Positions 31,833 to 40,022 of a DNA stretch of 64,000 nucleotides are shown piece by piece. Location: positions 1-64,000 of the forward strand of contig CAYZXA010000001.1 of assembly GCA_964482335.1 (NCBI GenBank). The letters run 5' to 3'. Origin of the DNA: CAYZXA01 sp964482335. Lineage in GTDB: Bacteria > Patescibacteriota > Minisyncoccia > Minisyncoccales > MHMH01. The first letter of the stretch is position 1. Each line of letters starts with the position of its first letter. A program made the translations under genes and the position numbers. The notes below the pieces were generated by a model that made no database searches, was not told the origin of the DNA, and worked only from the letters and a program-made list of their open reading frames with translations.

Positions 31833-32108
31833 ATGGTTAAATTTTTAGGTATTTTAGATATATTGGCAGCTGGCCTTTTGGTTGGTGCAGCTTATAATCT
31901 GGCTATTCCAACTGGTTTAGTTATTGGTTTTGCAGTTTATCTTTTTCTGAAGGCTTTGCTGTTCTTGCTTGATATCGGCAGCTTTTTTGATGTTGTCGCT
32001 GGTATTTTGCTTATCTTAAGCTTGTCTCTGGCTTTGCCTCAGATATTGCTGTTTGTCTTTGCTGCTTTGGTTGGCTTCAAGGGTATTTTAAGCTTGTTTG
32101 CCTCTTGA
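31833..32108 (+). CDS. Small multi-helix membrane protein of unknown function
   Basis: The 91-residue protein is nearly all hydrophobic, with three to four membrane segments (about 4-22, 25-45, 46-64 and 66-86) rich in Leu, Ala and Gly and without catalytic residues. It starts 22 bases after the CcdA fusion and may be cotranscribed. I do not recognise the family. Confidence 0.65.
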   Translation: MVKFLGILDILAAGLLVGAAYNLAIPTGLVIGFAVYLFLKALLFLLDIGSFFDVVAGILLILSLSLALPQILLFVFAALVGFKGILSLFAS

Positions 32109-32200
32109 CTGGCCCTTATGCTTAAATTAAGGTAAAATAAGGGTGTGGAAAACTAAATTAAAGGTCGATTCTGAAAATTTGTAAATAAAATATTTTTACT

Positions 32201-32356
32201 ATGGAAGGTTATTGTGTTAAATGTAAAGCCAAAAGAGAAATACAAAACGCCAAAGAAGTAGCCATGAAGGGAAAGGGCGGAGTGAAAAGAAGGGCTATGA
32301 CCGGCACCTGCCCAAAATGCGGCACCAAGATGTTCCGAATACTGGGCAAAGCCTAA
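32201..32356 (+). CDS. DUF5679-like zinc-ribbon small protein
   Basis: A 51-residue protein too small for routine gene calling: MEGYCVKCKAKREIQNAKEV, then MTGTCPKCGTKMFRILGKA. Two CxxC knuckles and the KGGVKRRAMTGTCPKCGTKM pattern match DUF5679, a family often seen in Patescibacteria and archaea. It is followed by a long terminator-like hairpin. The basic residues between knuckles would fit nucleic-acid contact, which is inference. Confidence 0.85.
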   Translation: MEGYCVKCKAKREIQNAKEVAMKGKGGVKRRAMTGTCPKCGTKMFRILGKA

Positions 32357-32380
32357 TTCGAAGATTTCCGGAACTCTTTG

Positions 32381-32426
32381 AAACTAAAATGAGTAAGGCT
32401 AGACCTTACTCATTTTAGTTTTAGGT
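32381..32426. terminator. Perfect 18-bp hairpin terminator
   Basis: AAACTAAAATGAGTAAGG at 32381-32398 pairs without mismatch with 32404-32421 across a CTAGA loop, followed by TTAGG. The AT-rich stem gives A/T tracts on both strands, so it may act both ways; it separates the DUF5679 gene from the ComEC-like gene. Confidence 0.75.
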
Positions 32427-32453
32427 TTAGCTTAATTTGGGTATAATAGTTTA

Positions 32454-33308
32454 ATGAAGAAAGCTTTTGTTGTTTTAGTAATTTTGTTTGGTTTGAATAT
32501 TTTAGCTTGGGTAGCAGTTTATGACTTAAGTCAATCTCAGTTGTTGGAGGTTGTTTTTTTTGATGTGGGGCAAGGGGACAGCATTTTTATTGCAACTCCT
32601 CAAGGACACCAAATTCTAATTGATGGGGGACCAGATGAAACGGTTTTAGAAAATTTGGGCAAAGAGATGCCGTTCTGGGACAGAACCATTGATCTGATTA
32701 TTCTTAGTCATCCCGAGCACGATCATATAAGTGGTTTGATCGAGGTGTTAAAGAGATATAAGGTAGAGAATATCTTATGGACTGGAGTTTTAAGAGATAC
32801 TTCTGAATACAGGCAATGGCAGGAATTAATAAAAGAAGAAAGAGCTCGAATAACAATAGCTCGAGCCGGCCAGCAGATTCAAGGCTCGGGGTCAAATCTT
32901 AAGCGCTGGGCTATAGAGGTTTTATTTCCTTTTGAAAGTCTTGAAGGCAAGGAAGTTAAAAATACCAACAATACTTCTGTTGTTGTTCGTTTGGTCTACG
33001 GCGACAACTCCTTTTTATTTACCGGCGATGCTTATAAATCAATAGAAAGACAGCTTTTGGAAACAGCGATTGATGCTGATGTCCTAAAGGTCGGGCATCA
33101 TGGCAGTAAGACTTCAAGTGCTCAAGAATTCATTGAGAAAGTTTCTCCAGACATTGCTGTTATTCAATGTGGCAAAGATAATCATTATGGGCATCCTTCT
33201 CAGGAAACTTTGGAGATTTTAGAAAAATATGGTATAAATATCTTTAGAACCGACTTAGATGGTGATATTAAAATATTATGCAATTCCCAGTCTTTAATAC
33301 TAAAGTAA
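32454..33308 (+). CDS. Free-standing ComEC-type metallo-beta-lactamase protein
   Basis: ComEC's C-terminal MBL domain is proposed to degrade or process DNA during uptake. This 284-residue protein has one N-terminal membrane segment or signal (about 4-22) then the MBL domain outside the membrane: FFDVGQGDSIFI, ILIDGGPDETVL, ILSHPEHDHISGLIEVLKRY, then FLFTGDAYKSIERQLL and VGHHGSKTSSAQEF. The membrane-channel part of ComEC is absent from it. A TATAAT at 32442-32447 lies 7 bases before the ATG, giving a leaderless transcript. It overlaps the next gene by 31 bases. Confidence 0.92.
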   Translation: MKKAFVVLVILFGLNILAWVAVYDLSQSQLLEVVFFDVGQGDSIFIATPQGHQILIDGGPDETVLENLGKEMPFWDRTIDLIILSHPEHDHISGLIEVLKRYKVENILWTGVLRDTSEYRQWQELIKEERARITIARAGQQIQGSGSNLKRWAIEVLFPFESLEGKEVKNTNNTSVVVRLVYGDNSFLFTGDAYKSIERQLLETAIDADVLKVGHHGSKTSSAQEFIEKVSPDIAVIQCGKDNHYGHPSQETLEILEKYGINIFRTDLDGDIKILCNSQSLILK

Positions 33309-34342
33309 AAGGATTAAAAAAAACCTTTAACTTAAATAATCCCAGAGAAAGAAAGGAGTATTTTGAATTGAAGGCTGGCCAAGAAATCAAGAAATTAAGA
33401 AACTACTTTAAAAGAGGCAATACTTTTATTGCCTATCTCGTGGGTAAGAAGAATTCTGGCAAAGGGACTTATGCTAAGATGTTTGCTGAAATTGTTGGTC
33501 CTCAATACATAGAGCATTTTTCCATTGGCGATATGATCAGGAGGGTTGATGAAGAATTAAAGGATAAAAAGAAGAAGAAAGAGCTGTTTGTCTTTTTGGA
33601 GAAGAACTACCGAGGCAAGTTTTCAATTAAAGAAATACTTTCTCTTCTAGCGAAAAGAAACACTTCAGCTCCTCTATTGCCAACTGAATTGATTTTAACT
33701 TTAATTGAAAGAGAAATTGCCGAAAAGAAAAAGAAAACTCTCTTTATTGACGGTTTTCCTCGAGACCTAGACCAGATGAATTTTACCTTGTTTTTCCGTA
33801 ACTTAATTGGCTACCGGGAAGATGATGATATTTTCATTCTTTTTAATGTTCCAGAGAAAGTTATTGACGAGAGAATGAAATATCGCAGAGTTTGTCCTCG
33901 CTGCCATACTTCAAGGAATTTGAAATTACTACCAACTTCTAAATTAGGCTACGATCAAAAGAAAAAGGAATTTTACTTACTCTGCGATAATCCCAACTGC
34001 CAAGAAGTAAAAATGCTTCCTAAAGAAGGAGATGAAAAGGGGATTAAATCAATTAGGGCAAGGTTAATGAAAGCTGATCAATTAATAAATCAGGCAGCCT
34101 CTCTCTACGGCATCCCCAAGGTTTATTTAAAAAATTCAGTCCCTAAAAGTTTAGCTTCCAAATTAGTTGATAACTACGAGCTTACTCCAGAATATAGTTA
34201 TAAATGGAATGGCAAAGAAGTAAAGATTATAGAGAAACCTTGGGTATTTCCAGACGATGAAGGTAAACCTTCCTACAGTTTACTTGCTGCAGCAGTTGTT
34301 CTTTCTTTGATCAAACAAACAACTAAGGTATTGAACCTATAA
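33278..34342 (+). CDS. Adenylate-kinase-like nucleotide kinase with extra domains
   Basis: The P-loop VGKKNSGKGTYAKMFA (about 52-67) and IDGFPRDLDQMNF (about 155-167) with the DGFPR motif mark the nucleoside monophosphate kinase family. The LID region carries a four-Cys zinc site (CPRCHTSRN and CDNPNCQE, about 207 and 238). At 354 residues it is much longer than the 215-residue enzymes, with a unique N-terminal 50 residues and a C-terminal extension. A separate adk is at 50022, so this copy may have another nucleotide specificity. ATG at 33278 lies within the preceding gene; a shorter start near 33368 cannot be excluded. Confidence 0.85.
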   Translation: MQFPVFNTKVKGLKKTFNLNNPRERKEYFELKAGQEIKKLRNYFKRGNTFIAYLVGKKNSGKGTYAKMFAEIVGPQYIEHFSIGDMIRRVDEELKDKKKKKELFVFLEKNYRGKFSIKEILSLLAKRNTSAPLLPTELILTLIEREIAEKKKKTLFIDGFPRDLDQMNFTLFFRNLIGYREDDDIFILFNVPEKVIDERMKYRRVCPRCHTSRNLKLLPTSKLGYDQKKKEFYLLCDNPNCQEVKMLPKEGDEKGIKSIRARLMKADQLINQAASLYGIPKVYLKNSVPKSLASKLVDNYELTPEYSYKWNGKEVKIIEKPWVFPDDEGKPSYSLLAAAVVLSLIKQTTKVLNL

Positions 34343-34363
34343 TTTCCTTGACAGTGATTTTTG

Positions 34364-34372
34364 TGATATAAT
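34364..34372 (+). promoter_or_regulatory. Extended -10 promoter of the 6S-like RNA
   Basis: TGATATAAT is an exact TGnTATAAT extended -10 element. A TTGACA at 34348-34353 is only 13 bases away, too close for a standard -35, so recognition probably rests on the extended -10. Confidence 0.65.
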
Positions 34373-34378
34373 AAGAGT

Positions 34379-34548
34379 AGCCCCGCTCATTTCTAGCAGA
34401 TTCTGGGACAAACGTTCTTTTCGGGAGTCCTATATCTTGTAGTGCTTTCCATAGTGACTACATTGCGGACACCCACTTAAATCATTTTCCAGAAGAATTC
34501 TCTAGAAAAGGCAGGGCTCAAAAAATCCGGCAAGCGCCGGACTTTTTG
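34379..34548 (+). ncRNA. ssrS: Candidate 6S RNA
   Basis: A free-standing transcription unit with an extended -10 promoter and a strong terminator but no reading frame. The predicted fold is a long rod: 5' AGCCC pairs with 3' GGGCT, TTTCTAG (34390) with CTAGAAA (34502), TTCTGG (34401) with CCAGAA (34489). An unpaired central region follows, then an apical arm in which GTCC pairs with GGAC and TGTAGT with ACTACA. This closing stem, central bubble and apical stem is the 6S RNA plan, where the RNA mimics an open promoter and binds RNA polymerase holoenzyme. I base the name on structure and context, not on sequence identity. Confidence 0.55.
34526..34548 (+). terminator. Terminator of the 6S-like RNA
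   Basis: TCCGGC at 34526 pairs with GCCGGA ending at 34541, followed by CTTTTT. Confidence 0.85.
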
Positions 34549-34555
34549 AATACTT

Positions 34556-34626
34556 TCGGGCTGCTGGGAATTGAACCCAGTTCGCAGAGCCCCCAGCTCT
34601 GCATAATACCAATATACCACAGCCCG
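34556..34626 (-). tRNA. tRNA-Pro (GGG anticodon)
   Basis: On the minus strand acceptor CGGGCTG pairs with CAGCCCG, the anticodon stem CAGAG/CTCTG encloses CTGGGGG with anticodon GGG, and the T-arm is CTGGG-TTCAATT-CCCAG. The discriminator is A. Unlike the other two tRNAs here, CCA is not encoded. The D-stem is weak, with a mismatch at the 13:22 pair. It reads CCC and CCU. Confidence 0.93.
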
Positions 34627-34627
34627 T

Positions 34628-34816
34628 TTATTTCTTTTTTGTTATTGTTTTGATGCATCTGGCACAGGCTTTGACTCTTTTACCAGAAGCTAAAGTTACC
34701 CATTGGAGATTTGGGTATTTTCTTTTTTTAATGGTTGGATTGTACTTTCCCCTGAGTTTCTTTAATTTCCAAACCATCTTGCCTGTTTTTCCGCAGATAG
34801 CGCATTGTTTAGCCAT
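34628..34816 (-). CDS. rpmB: 50S ribosomal protein L28
   Basis: The 62-residue L28 reads MAKQCAICGKTGKMVWKLKK, then NLQWVTLASGKRVKACARCI. The CxxC pairs (CAIC, CARC) show the zinc-binding form. It lies one base from tRNA-Pro on the same strand and is probably cotranscribed with it. Confidence 0.95.
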   Translation of the reverse strand: MAKQCAICGKTGKMVWKLKKLRGKYNPTIKKRKYPNLQWVTLASGKRVKACARCIKTITKKK

Positions 34817-34873
34817 GTATCAACATTCTATCAGAGTTTTTTATTTTTTTCAAGTTATGATAGCATTAGGATA

Positions 34874-35491
34874 ATGGAAGTTTTATTTTTAATTGTTATT
34901 TTAATTTTTTCCATTGTTATTCATGAAGTCTCTCATGGGGCAATGGCAAATCATTTAGGTGATCCGACAGCTAAATATGCCGGCCGGCTTACCTTGAATC
35001 CACTCAAACATTTAGATCCAATTGGTTCTGTTATTGTGCCGGTTTTTTTAATTCTTACGACGGGTACAGGCATTGGTTGGGCAAAGCCAGTACCAATTAA
35101 TCCCTCAAATTTTCGAGACCAAAAATACGGTTCTTTAAAGGTAGCTATTGCTGGTCCTGGGGCAAATTTAGTTGTAGCCTTGATTTTCGGATTAGTTATT
35201 CGTTTCGGCTTTACTTTTTTGCCCGGTAGCTTAATTTCTATTTTCTCTTCAATTGTCTTCCTTAATATACTTTTAGCTGTGTTCAATTTAATACCTATTC
35301 CTCCTTTAGATGGTTCACATGTTCTTTTTACTTTTTTACCTTATTCAATGCAAAACATAAAAATATTTCTAAGCCAATTTGGTTTTTTCATTTTAATTTT
35401 TCTTATTTTCTTTTTTCCGTGGTTTCGTAGTCTTTTGTTTTATATTGTTAATTTCATTTTTTCTTTCATTGTTGGCGCACCACTATATTAA
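34874..35491 (+). CDS. Site-2 protease family (M50) intramembrane metalloprotease
   Basis: The ATG at 34874 (MEVLFLIVILIFSIVIHEVS) is chosen; a longer frame from 34805 adds 23 residues overlapping L28 and lacks support. HEVSHGAMA carries the zinc motif HExxH in the first membrane helix, and IPIPPLDGSHVLF holds the third ligand Asp in LDG. Other parts (NPLKHLDPIGSVIVP, GWAKPVPINPSNF, VAIAGPGANLVVAL) are typical of the compact rhomboid-independent M50B group without PDZ. It has about six membrane segments and 205 residues. Its substrates are unknown. Confidence 0.93.
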   Translation: MEVLFLIVILIFSIVIHEVSHGAMANHLGDPTAKYAGRLTLNPLKHLDPIGSVIVPVFLILTTGTGIGWAKPVPINPSNFRDQKYGSLKVAIAGPGANLVVALIFGLVIRFGFTFLPGSLISIFSSIVFLNILLAVFNLIPIPPLDGSHVLFTFLPYSMQNIKIFLSQFGFFILIFLIFFFPWFRSLLFYIVNFIFSFIVGAPLY

Positions 35492-35534
35492 CTGACATTT
35501 TATTGGTCGAGGATTAGCTTCGATCACTTTTATA

Positions 35535-35563
35535 TTGACGAAAGCTCTTATTTCTGTTAAATT
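35535..35563 (+). promoter_or_regulatory. str operon promoter
   Basis: TTGACG at 35535-35540, 17 bp, TAAATT at 35558-35563; the rpsL ATG is 7 bases further, so the transcript would have almost no leader. Confidence 0.65.
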
Positions 35564-35570
35564 ATAAAAT

Positions 35571-35981
35571 ATGCCAACAATTCATCAACTGATTAAAAAG
35601 GGTAGGAAAAAAACAAAAAGGCGAACACAGGCGCCTGCTTTAGAATTTGGTTTTAATATTTTAAGAAATAGGCCAAAGACCTATGCATCTCCTTTTAAGA
35701 GAGGGGTTTGTTTAAAAGTCTTTACAGCTACTCCCAAAAAGCCAAACTCTGCCTTGAGAAAAGTAGCCAGAGTTCGTTTGACCAACGGCATGGAAGTAAC
35801 CGCCTATATTCCTGGCGAAGGTCATAATCTACAAGAGCACTCAGTTGTTTTAATTCGAGGGGGCAGGGTTAAGGATTTGCCTGGCGTTAGATATCATGTT
35901 ATCAGAGGTGTTTTAGATAGTGGCGGAGTAGAAGGTCGTAAAAGAGAAAGAAGTAAATACGGTACTAAAAAGACAGAATAA
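35571..35981 (+). CDS. rpsL: 30S ribosomal protein S12
   Basis: S12 acts in decoding. The 136-residue protein has the conserved KKPNSALRKVARVRL with the streptomycin-site Lys, VTAYIPGEGHNLQEHSVVLI and RGGRVKDLPGVRYHVIRG. It opens the str operon (S12, S7, EF-G). Confidence 0.99.
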   Translation: MPTIHQLIKKGRKKTKRRTQAPALEFGFNILRNRPKTYASPFKRGVCLKVFTATPKKPNSALRKVARVRLTNGMEVTAYIPGEGHNLQEHSVVLIRGGRVKDLPGVRYHVIRGVLDSGGVEGRKRERSKYGTKKTE

Positions 35982-35983
35982 TT

Positions 35984-36451
35984 ATGGCCAGAGGTAAGAC
36001 AATAAAAAGAGAAATAGCGCCCGATCCTGTTTACAGCAATGTAATAGTCAGCAAGTTCATCAATCAGATTATGAGAAAAGGTAAAAAAACCATTGCTCGT
36101 AAGATTGTTTACCGAGCTTTTGATATTATTAAAGAAAAGACCAAAAAAGATCCTTTGGAGGTTTTTGAAAAAGCCTTGCAAAATGCTTCTCCTTTGCTGG
36201 AAGTTAAGTCAAAAAGAGTTGGTGGGGCTACCTACCAGGTACCAAGAGAGGTTAGAGGTGACAGAAGAATGACCCTAGCTATGAGATGGATTATTACTGC
36301 TGCCCGTTCTAAAAAAGGCAGGCCAATGAGAGAGAAATTGGCAGAAGAATTAATTTTAGCTTCTAATAATGAAGGAACAGCTATTAAAAAGAAGGAAGAT
36401 ACCCACCGCATGGCTGAAGCTAACCGTGCTTTTGCTCATTTTGCCTGGTAA
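35984..36451 (+). CDS. rpsG: 30S ribosomal protein S7
   Basis: S7 nucleates the 30S head. The 155-residue protein has KFINQIMRKGKKTIARKIVY, ENASPLLEVKSKRVGGATYQV-like (NASPLLEVKSKRVGGATYQV) and the C-terminal EDTHRMAEANRAFAHFAW. It starts 2 bases after S12. Confidence 0.99.
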   Translation: MARGKTIKREIAPDPVYSNVIVSKFINQIMRKGKKTIARKIVYRAFDIIKEKTKKDPLEVFEKALQNASPLLEVKSKRVGGATYQVPREVRGDRRMTLAMRWIITAARSKKGRPMREKLAEELILASNNEGTAIKKKEDTHRMAEANRAFAHFAW

Positions 36452-36456
36452 TTACT

Positions 36457-38547
36457 ATGCCAAGAAAATATCCAATTGAAAAAATTAGAGATATTGGCAT
36501 TATTGCCCACATTGACGCCGGTAAAACTACTATGACCGAGCGAGTTTTATTTTACACCGGTATCTCTCATAAGATTGGTGAGGTTCACGAAGGAAAAGCC
36601 ATTATGGACTGGATGGCTCAAGAAAGAGAAAGGGGTATTACCATAACTTCAGCTGCTACCACTTGTTTTTGGAAAACAGGAAAAGGAGACGAACATAGTA
36701 TCAATATTATTGATACACCCGGCCACATTGATTTTACAGCTGAAGTGCAAAGGTCTTTAAGAGTTTTAGACGGGGCTGTTGTTGTTTTTGACGGAGTGGC
36801 TGGCGTTGAGCCCCAGTCAGAAACTGTCTGGCGTCAGGCAGACAAATTTAAAGTTCCTCGCATCTGCTTCATTAACAAATTAGATAGAGTTGGCGCTTCT
36901 TTTGAGAAAAGCTTGGGTTCAATCTGGGAGAAATTAACTCCTAATGCTGTAGCCATGCAGATTCCCATTGGGGTCGAAGAGAAGCTCGAAGGAGTTATTG
37001 ACCTTTTAACCATGAAAGCTTTGAGATTTGAAGGAGATTTTGGTCAGAATCTCAAAGAAGAAGAGATCCCTAAAGATTTGGCAGAAGAAGCCAAGAAGTG
37101 GCAAGAGAAATTGATTGAAAAGATTGCTGCTGAAGACGAAAAGTTGCTTGAAAACTATTTGGCTGGTAAAGAACTTTCAGTTGATGAGTTGAGAAAAGTT
37201 TTAAGGAAGGCGGTTTTAGAATATAAGTTAGTACCGGTCTTTTGCGGTTCTGCTTTAAAAAATAAAGGAATACAGGCAGTGCTTGATGCGGTCATCTATT
37301 ATCTGCCTTCACCAAATGATTTACCGCCAGTCAAAGGCACTGATCCCAAAACAGGCAAAGAGGTTGAAAGAAAACCAGAGGACAAAGAGGCTTTCTCTGC
37401 TTTAGCTTTCAAAGTAGCCACTGATCCTTATGTTGGTGCTCTGACTTATTTTAGGGTTTATTCCGGCACTTTAAAAAAAGGCTCCTATATTTTAAATACA
37501 AGCACTTCAGAGAAAGAAAGGATTGGCCGTATTTTAAGAATGCATGCTGCAGAGAGAGAAGAGGTGTCCGAACTCTTTACTGGTGATATTGCTGCCACCA
37601 TTGGCTTAAAAAACACTTCAACCGGCCATACTTTGTGCGATGAATCGCATCCCATAGTTTTGGAGAAAATTGTCTTTCCTGAACCGGTTATTTCTATTCG
37701 TATTGAGCCAAAGACAAAAGCTGACCAGGAGAAAATGGGTCTGGCCTTGAAAAGACTTTCTGAAGAGGATCCAACTTTTCGGGTCAAGGGAGACATTGAG
37801 ACTGGTGAAACAATTATTTCTGGCATGGGCGAGCTGCACTTGGAAATTATTGCTGATAGAATGAAAAGAGAATTCAAGGTAGAAGCTTCTGTCGGCAGGC
37901 CCCAAGTAGCTTACAAAGAAACAATTAAAAATGAGGCAGAAGCTGAAGGAAAATATATTCGTCAGTCTGGCGGCCGGGGTCAATATGGTCATGTTTGGCT
38001 GAAAGTTGAACCTAAAGATAGGGGACAGGGTTTTGAATTTATCAATGAGATAAAAGGAGGCATCATCCCTCAAGAATTCATTCCAGCTGTCGGAAAAGGA
38101 GTCAAAGAAGCTATGGACAAGGGAGTGGTCGCTGGCTACCCCATGGTTGATATACAAGTTACTTTATATGATGGTTCTTATCATGAGGTTGATTCTTCTG
38201 AGGTGGCTTTTAAAATAGCTGGTTCCCAGGCCTTGCAGTCAGCTTGTAAAAAAGCTAAAGCTGTGCTTCTAGAACCTGTTATGAAACTGGAGGTAGTCGT
38301 GCCCTCTGGCTTCTTAGGAGATGCTATTGGTGATTTATCAGCTCGTCGGGGAAAAATACAAGAAACCAAAGATAGGCTCAACACGAAAATTGTTGATGCT
38401 AAAGTGCCTTTGTCTGAGATGTTCGGTTATGCTACATCCTTGAGGTCATTGACTGAAGGCAGGGGAACCTTTACTATGGAGTTTGACAAGTATGAGGAAG
38501 TGCCTCAGAACATAGCTCAAGAAATAGTTGAAGGTAAACGCAAATAA
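36457..38547 (+). CDS. fusA: Elongation factor G
   Basis: EF-G drives translocation by GTP hydrolysis. The 696-residue protein shows G1 AHIDAGKTT, G2/switch GITITSAATT, G3 DTPGHIDFT, G4 NKLDRVG and the domain IV-V motifs GGRGQYGHVWLKVEP and GYPMVDIQVTLYDGSYHEVD. It has no unusual feature. It belongs to the str operon, 5 bases after S7. Confidence 0.99.
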   Translation: MPRKYPIEKIRDIGIIAHIDAGKTTMTERVLFYTGISHKIGEVHEGKAIMDWMAQERERGITITSAATTCFWKTGKGDEHSINIIDTPGHIDFTAEVQRSLRVLDGAVVVFDGVAGVEPQSETVWRQADKFKVPRICFINKLDRVGASFEKSLGSIWEKLTPNAVAMQIPIGVEEKLEGVIDLLTMKALRFEGDFGQNLKEEEIPKDLAEEAKKWQEKLIEKIAAEDEKLLENYLAGKELSVDELRKVLRKAVLEYKLVPVFCGSALKNKGIQAVLDAVIYYLPSPNDLPPVKGTDPKTGKEVERKPEDKEAFSALAFKVATDPYVGALTYFRVYSGTLKKGSYILNTSTSEKERIGRILRMHAAEREEVSELFTGDIAATIGLKNTSTGHTLCDESHPIVLEKIVFPEPVISIRIEPKTKADQEKMGLALKRLSEEDPTFRVKGDIETGETIISGMGELHLEIIADRMKREFKVEASVGRPQVAYKETIKNEAEAEGKYIRQSGGRGQYGHVWLKVEPKDRGQGFEFINEIKGGIIPQEFIPAVGKGVKEAMDKGVVAGYPMVDIQVTLYDGSYHEVDSSEVAFKIAGSQALQSACKKAKAVLLEPVMKLEVVVPSGFLGDAIGDLSARRGKIQETKDRLNTKIVDAKVPLSEMFGYATSLRSLTEGRGTFTMEFDKYEEVPQNIAQEIVEGKRK

Positions 38548-38548
38548 C

Positions 38549-38749
38549 ATGGATTTAAATGAAATTAGACAATTTATTGAAGAAGAGGGAGGGAAATTTA
38601 TCATTGTTGAAAACGGCAAGCCAGTCATGGTTATTACTTCTTTTGAAGATTATAAAAAAAAGAAGTTAAGTCCGGAGAAAAAAGCGAAGAAGCTAGTTTC
38701 AGCTGAATCAGAAGAAGAGGACTTGAAGATCGAAGATTTGCCATTTTAG
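38549..38749 (+). CDS. Small Phd/YefM-like protein between fusA and tuf
   Basis: The 66-residue frame starts at ATG 38549, one base after the fusA stop; a longer in-frame start overlaps fusA. It reads MDLNEIRQFIEEEGGKFIIV, then ENGKPVMVITSFEDYKKKK and an acidic tail. The NGKPVMVI(T/V)SFEDY pattern resembles the N-terminal DNA-binding fold of Phd/YefM antitoxins, but no toxin gene is beside it. It may be a stand-alone derivative with a different role. Confidence 0.7.
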   Translation: MDLNEIRQFIEEEGGKFIIVENGKPVMVITSFEDYKKKKLSPEKKAKKLVSAESEEEDLKIEDLPF

Positions 38750-38751
38750 TA

Positions 38752-38780
38752 TTGACATTTCCTTTTTAGTTTATTAAGAT
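38752..38780 (+). promoter_or_regulatory. tuf promoter
   Basis: TTGACA at 38752-38757, exactly 17 bp, TAAGAT at 38775-38780, with the ATG at 38823. The same TAAGAT -10 recurs in the promoters at 54124 and 63530. Confidence 0.85.
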
Positions 38781-38822
38781 AATAATTAGTAATAATAATT
38801 AATCATTAATCAAATAAAAATT

Positions 38823-40022
38823 ATGGCAGAGAAAGAAAAATTTGTTAGAGGAAAACCCCACGTTAATATTGGGACTATTGGTCATGTTGACCATGGCAAA
38901 ACTACACTAACAGCGGCCATCCTTCACGTGCTTAAACTAAAGGGTTTCCATGTGTCGGAGAAAAGCGTGGATCAAATTGATTCCGCTCCAGAAGAGAAAG
39001 CTCGTGGTTTGACCATTGCAGTTTCTCACTTAGAGTACGAAACCGAAAAAAGGCATTATGCCCATATTGACTGCCCAGGTCATGCTGACTACATTAAAAA
39101 CATGATTACTGGTGCTGCTCAGATGGATGGTGCTATTTTGGTCGTTTCTGCTCCTGATGGACCTATGCCTCAGACCAGAGAGCACATTCTTTTAGCTCGT
39201 CAGGTTGGTTTGCCTTCAATCGTTGTTTTTTTAAACAAGTGCGATGCGGTTGATGACCCAGAAATCATTGATTTAGTTGAATCAGAGGTCAGAGAACTTT
39301 TAAAGAAATATAAGTACCCGGGAGATGAAATTCCAATTATCCGTGGTTCAGCTCTTAAGGCCTTAGAGGCTAAATCAGCTGACGATGAGGCAGCCAAGCC
39401 AATCTTAGATTTAGTTAAGGCTTTGGATGAATCTATTCCTGAGCCGGTTCGTGAAATTAACAAGCCCTTCTTGATGGCAGTGGAGGATGTTTTCTCTATT
39501 GCTGGTAGAGGTACTGTGGCTACGGGCCGAATTGAAAGAGGTATTGTCAAATCTAATGAAGAAATAGAATTAATTGGCATCCGACCAACTGCTAAAACTA
39601 CTGCTGTCAGTGTTGAGATGTTTAACAAGATATTGGACGAAGGAAGAGCTGGTGACAACGTTGGTGTTCTCTTGAGAGGGCTTAAGAAAGAAGACGTAGA
39701 AAGAGGGCAAGTTTTAGCCAAGCCCAGTTCCATTACCCCTCATACCGAATTTGAAGGTGAGATTTATATTTTGACTAAAGAAGAAGGAGGTCGTCACACT
39801 CCTTTCTTCCCTGGCTACAAGCCACAGTTTTACATTAGAACGACTGATGTGACAGGTGATGTTACTTTACCAGAAGGCACAGAAATGGTTATGCCTGGAG
39901 ATACGGTTAACTTAAAGATTAAGTTAATTGCTCCAGTGGCTTTGGAGGAACAGCAAAGATTTGCTATTCGTGAAGGTGGTAAAACAGTTGGCGCAGGCGT
40001 TGTTACAAAAATAATTAAATAA
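38823..40022 (+). CDS. tuf: Elongation factor Tu
   Basis: EF-Tu delivers aminoacyl-tRNA to the ribosome. The 399-residue protein has G1 GHVDHGKTT, G3 DCPGHADYIKNMITGAAQMD, G4 NKCD and SALKALEA at G5. Domains 2 and 3 are complete (GRGTVATGRIERGI, GGRHTPFFPGYKPQFYIRTT). The switch-I region reads ARGLTIAVSHLEYE where most bacteria have RGITINTAHVEYE, a mild departure also compatible with function. It has its own promoter. The last base of its stop is shared with the S10 start. Confidence 0.99.
   Translation: MAEKEKFVRGKPHVNIGTIGHVDHGKTTLTAAILHVLKLKGFHVSEKSVDQIDSAPEEKARGLTIAVSHLEYETEKRHYAHIDCPGHADYIKNMITGAAQMDGAILVVSAPDGPMPQTREHILLARQVGLPSIVVFLNKCDAVDDPEIIDLVESEVRELLKKYKYPGDEIPIIRGSALKALEAKSADDEAAKPILDLVKALDESIPEPVREINKPFLMAVEDVFSIAGRGTVATGRIERGIVKSNEEIELIGIRPTAKTTAVSVEMFNKILDEGRAGDNVGVLLRGLKKEDVERGQVLAKPSSITPHTEFEGEIYILTKEEGGRHTPFFPGYKPQFYIRTTDVTGDVTLPEGTEMVMPGDTVNLKIKLIAPVALEEQQRFAIREGGKTVGAGVVTKIIK

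Noticed and set aside
34379..34521. tmRNA, RNase P RNA or SRP RNA for the ncRNA at 34.4 kb
   Set aside because: It is too short for tmRNA or RNase P RNA, and lacks the SRP GGAAGCAG-type apical loop.
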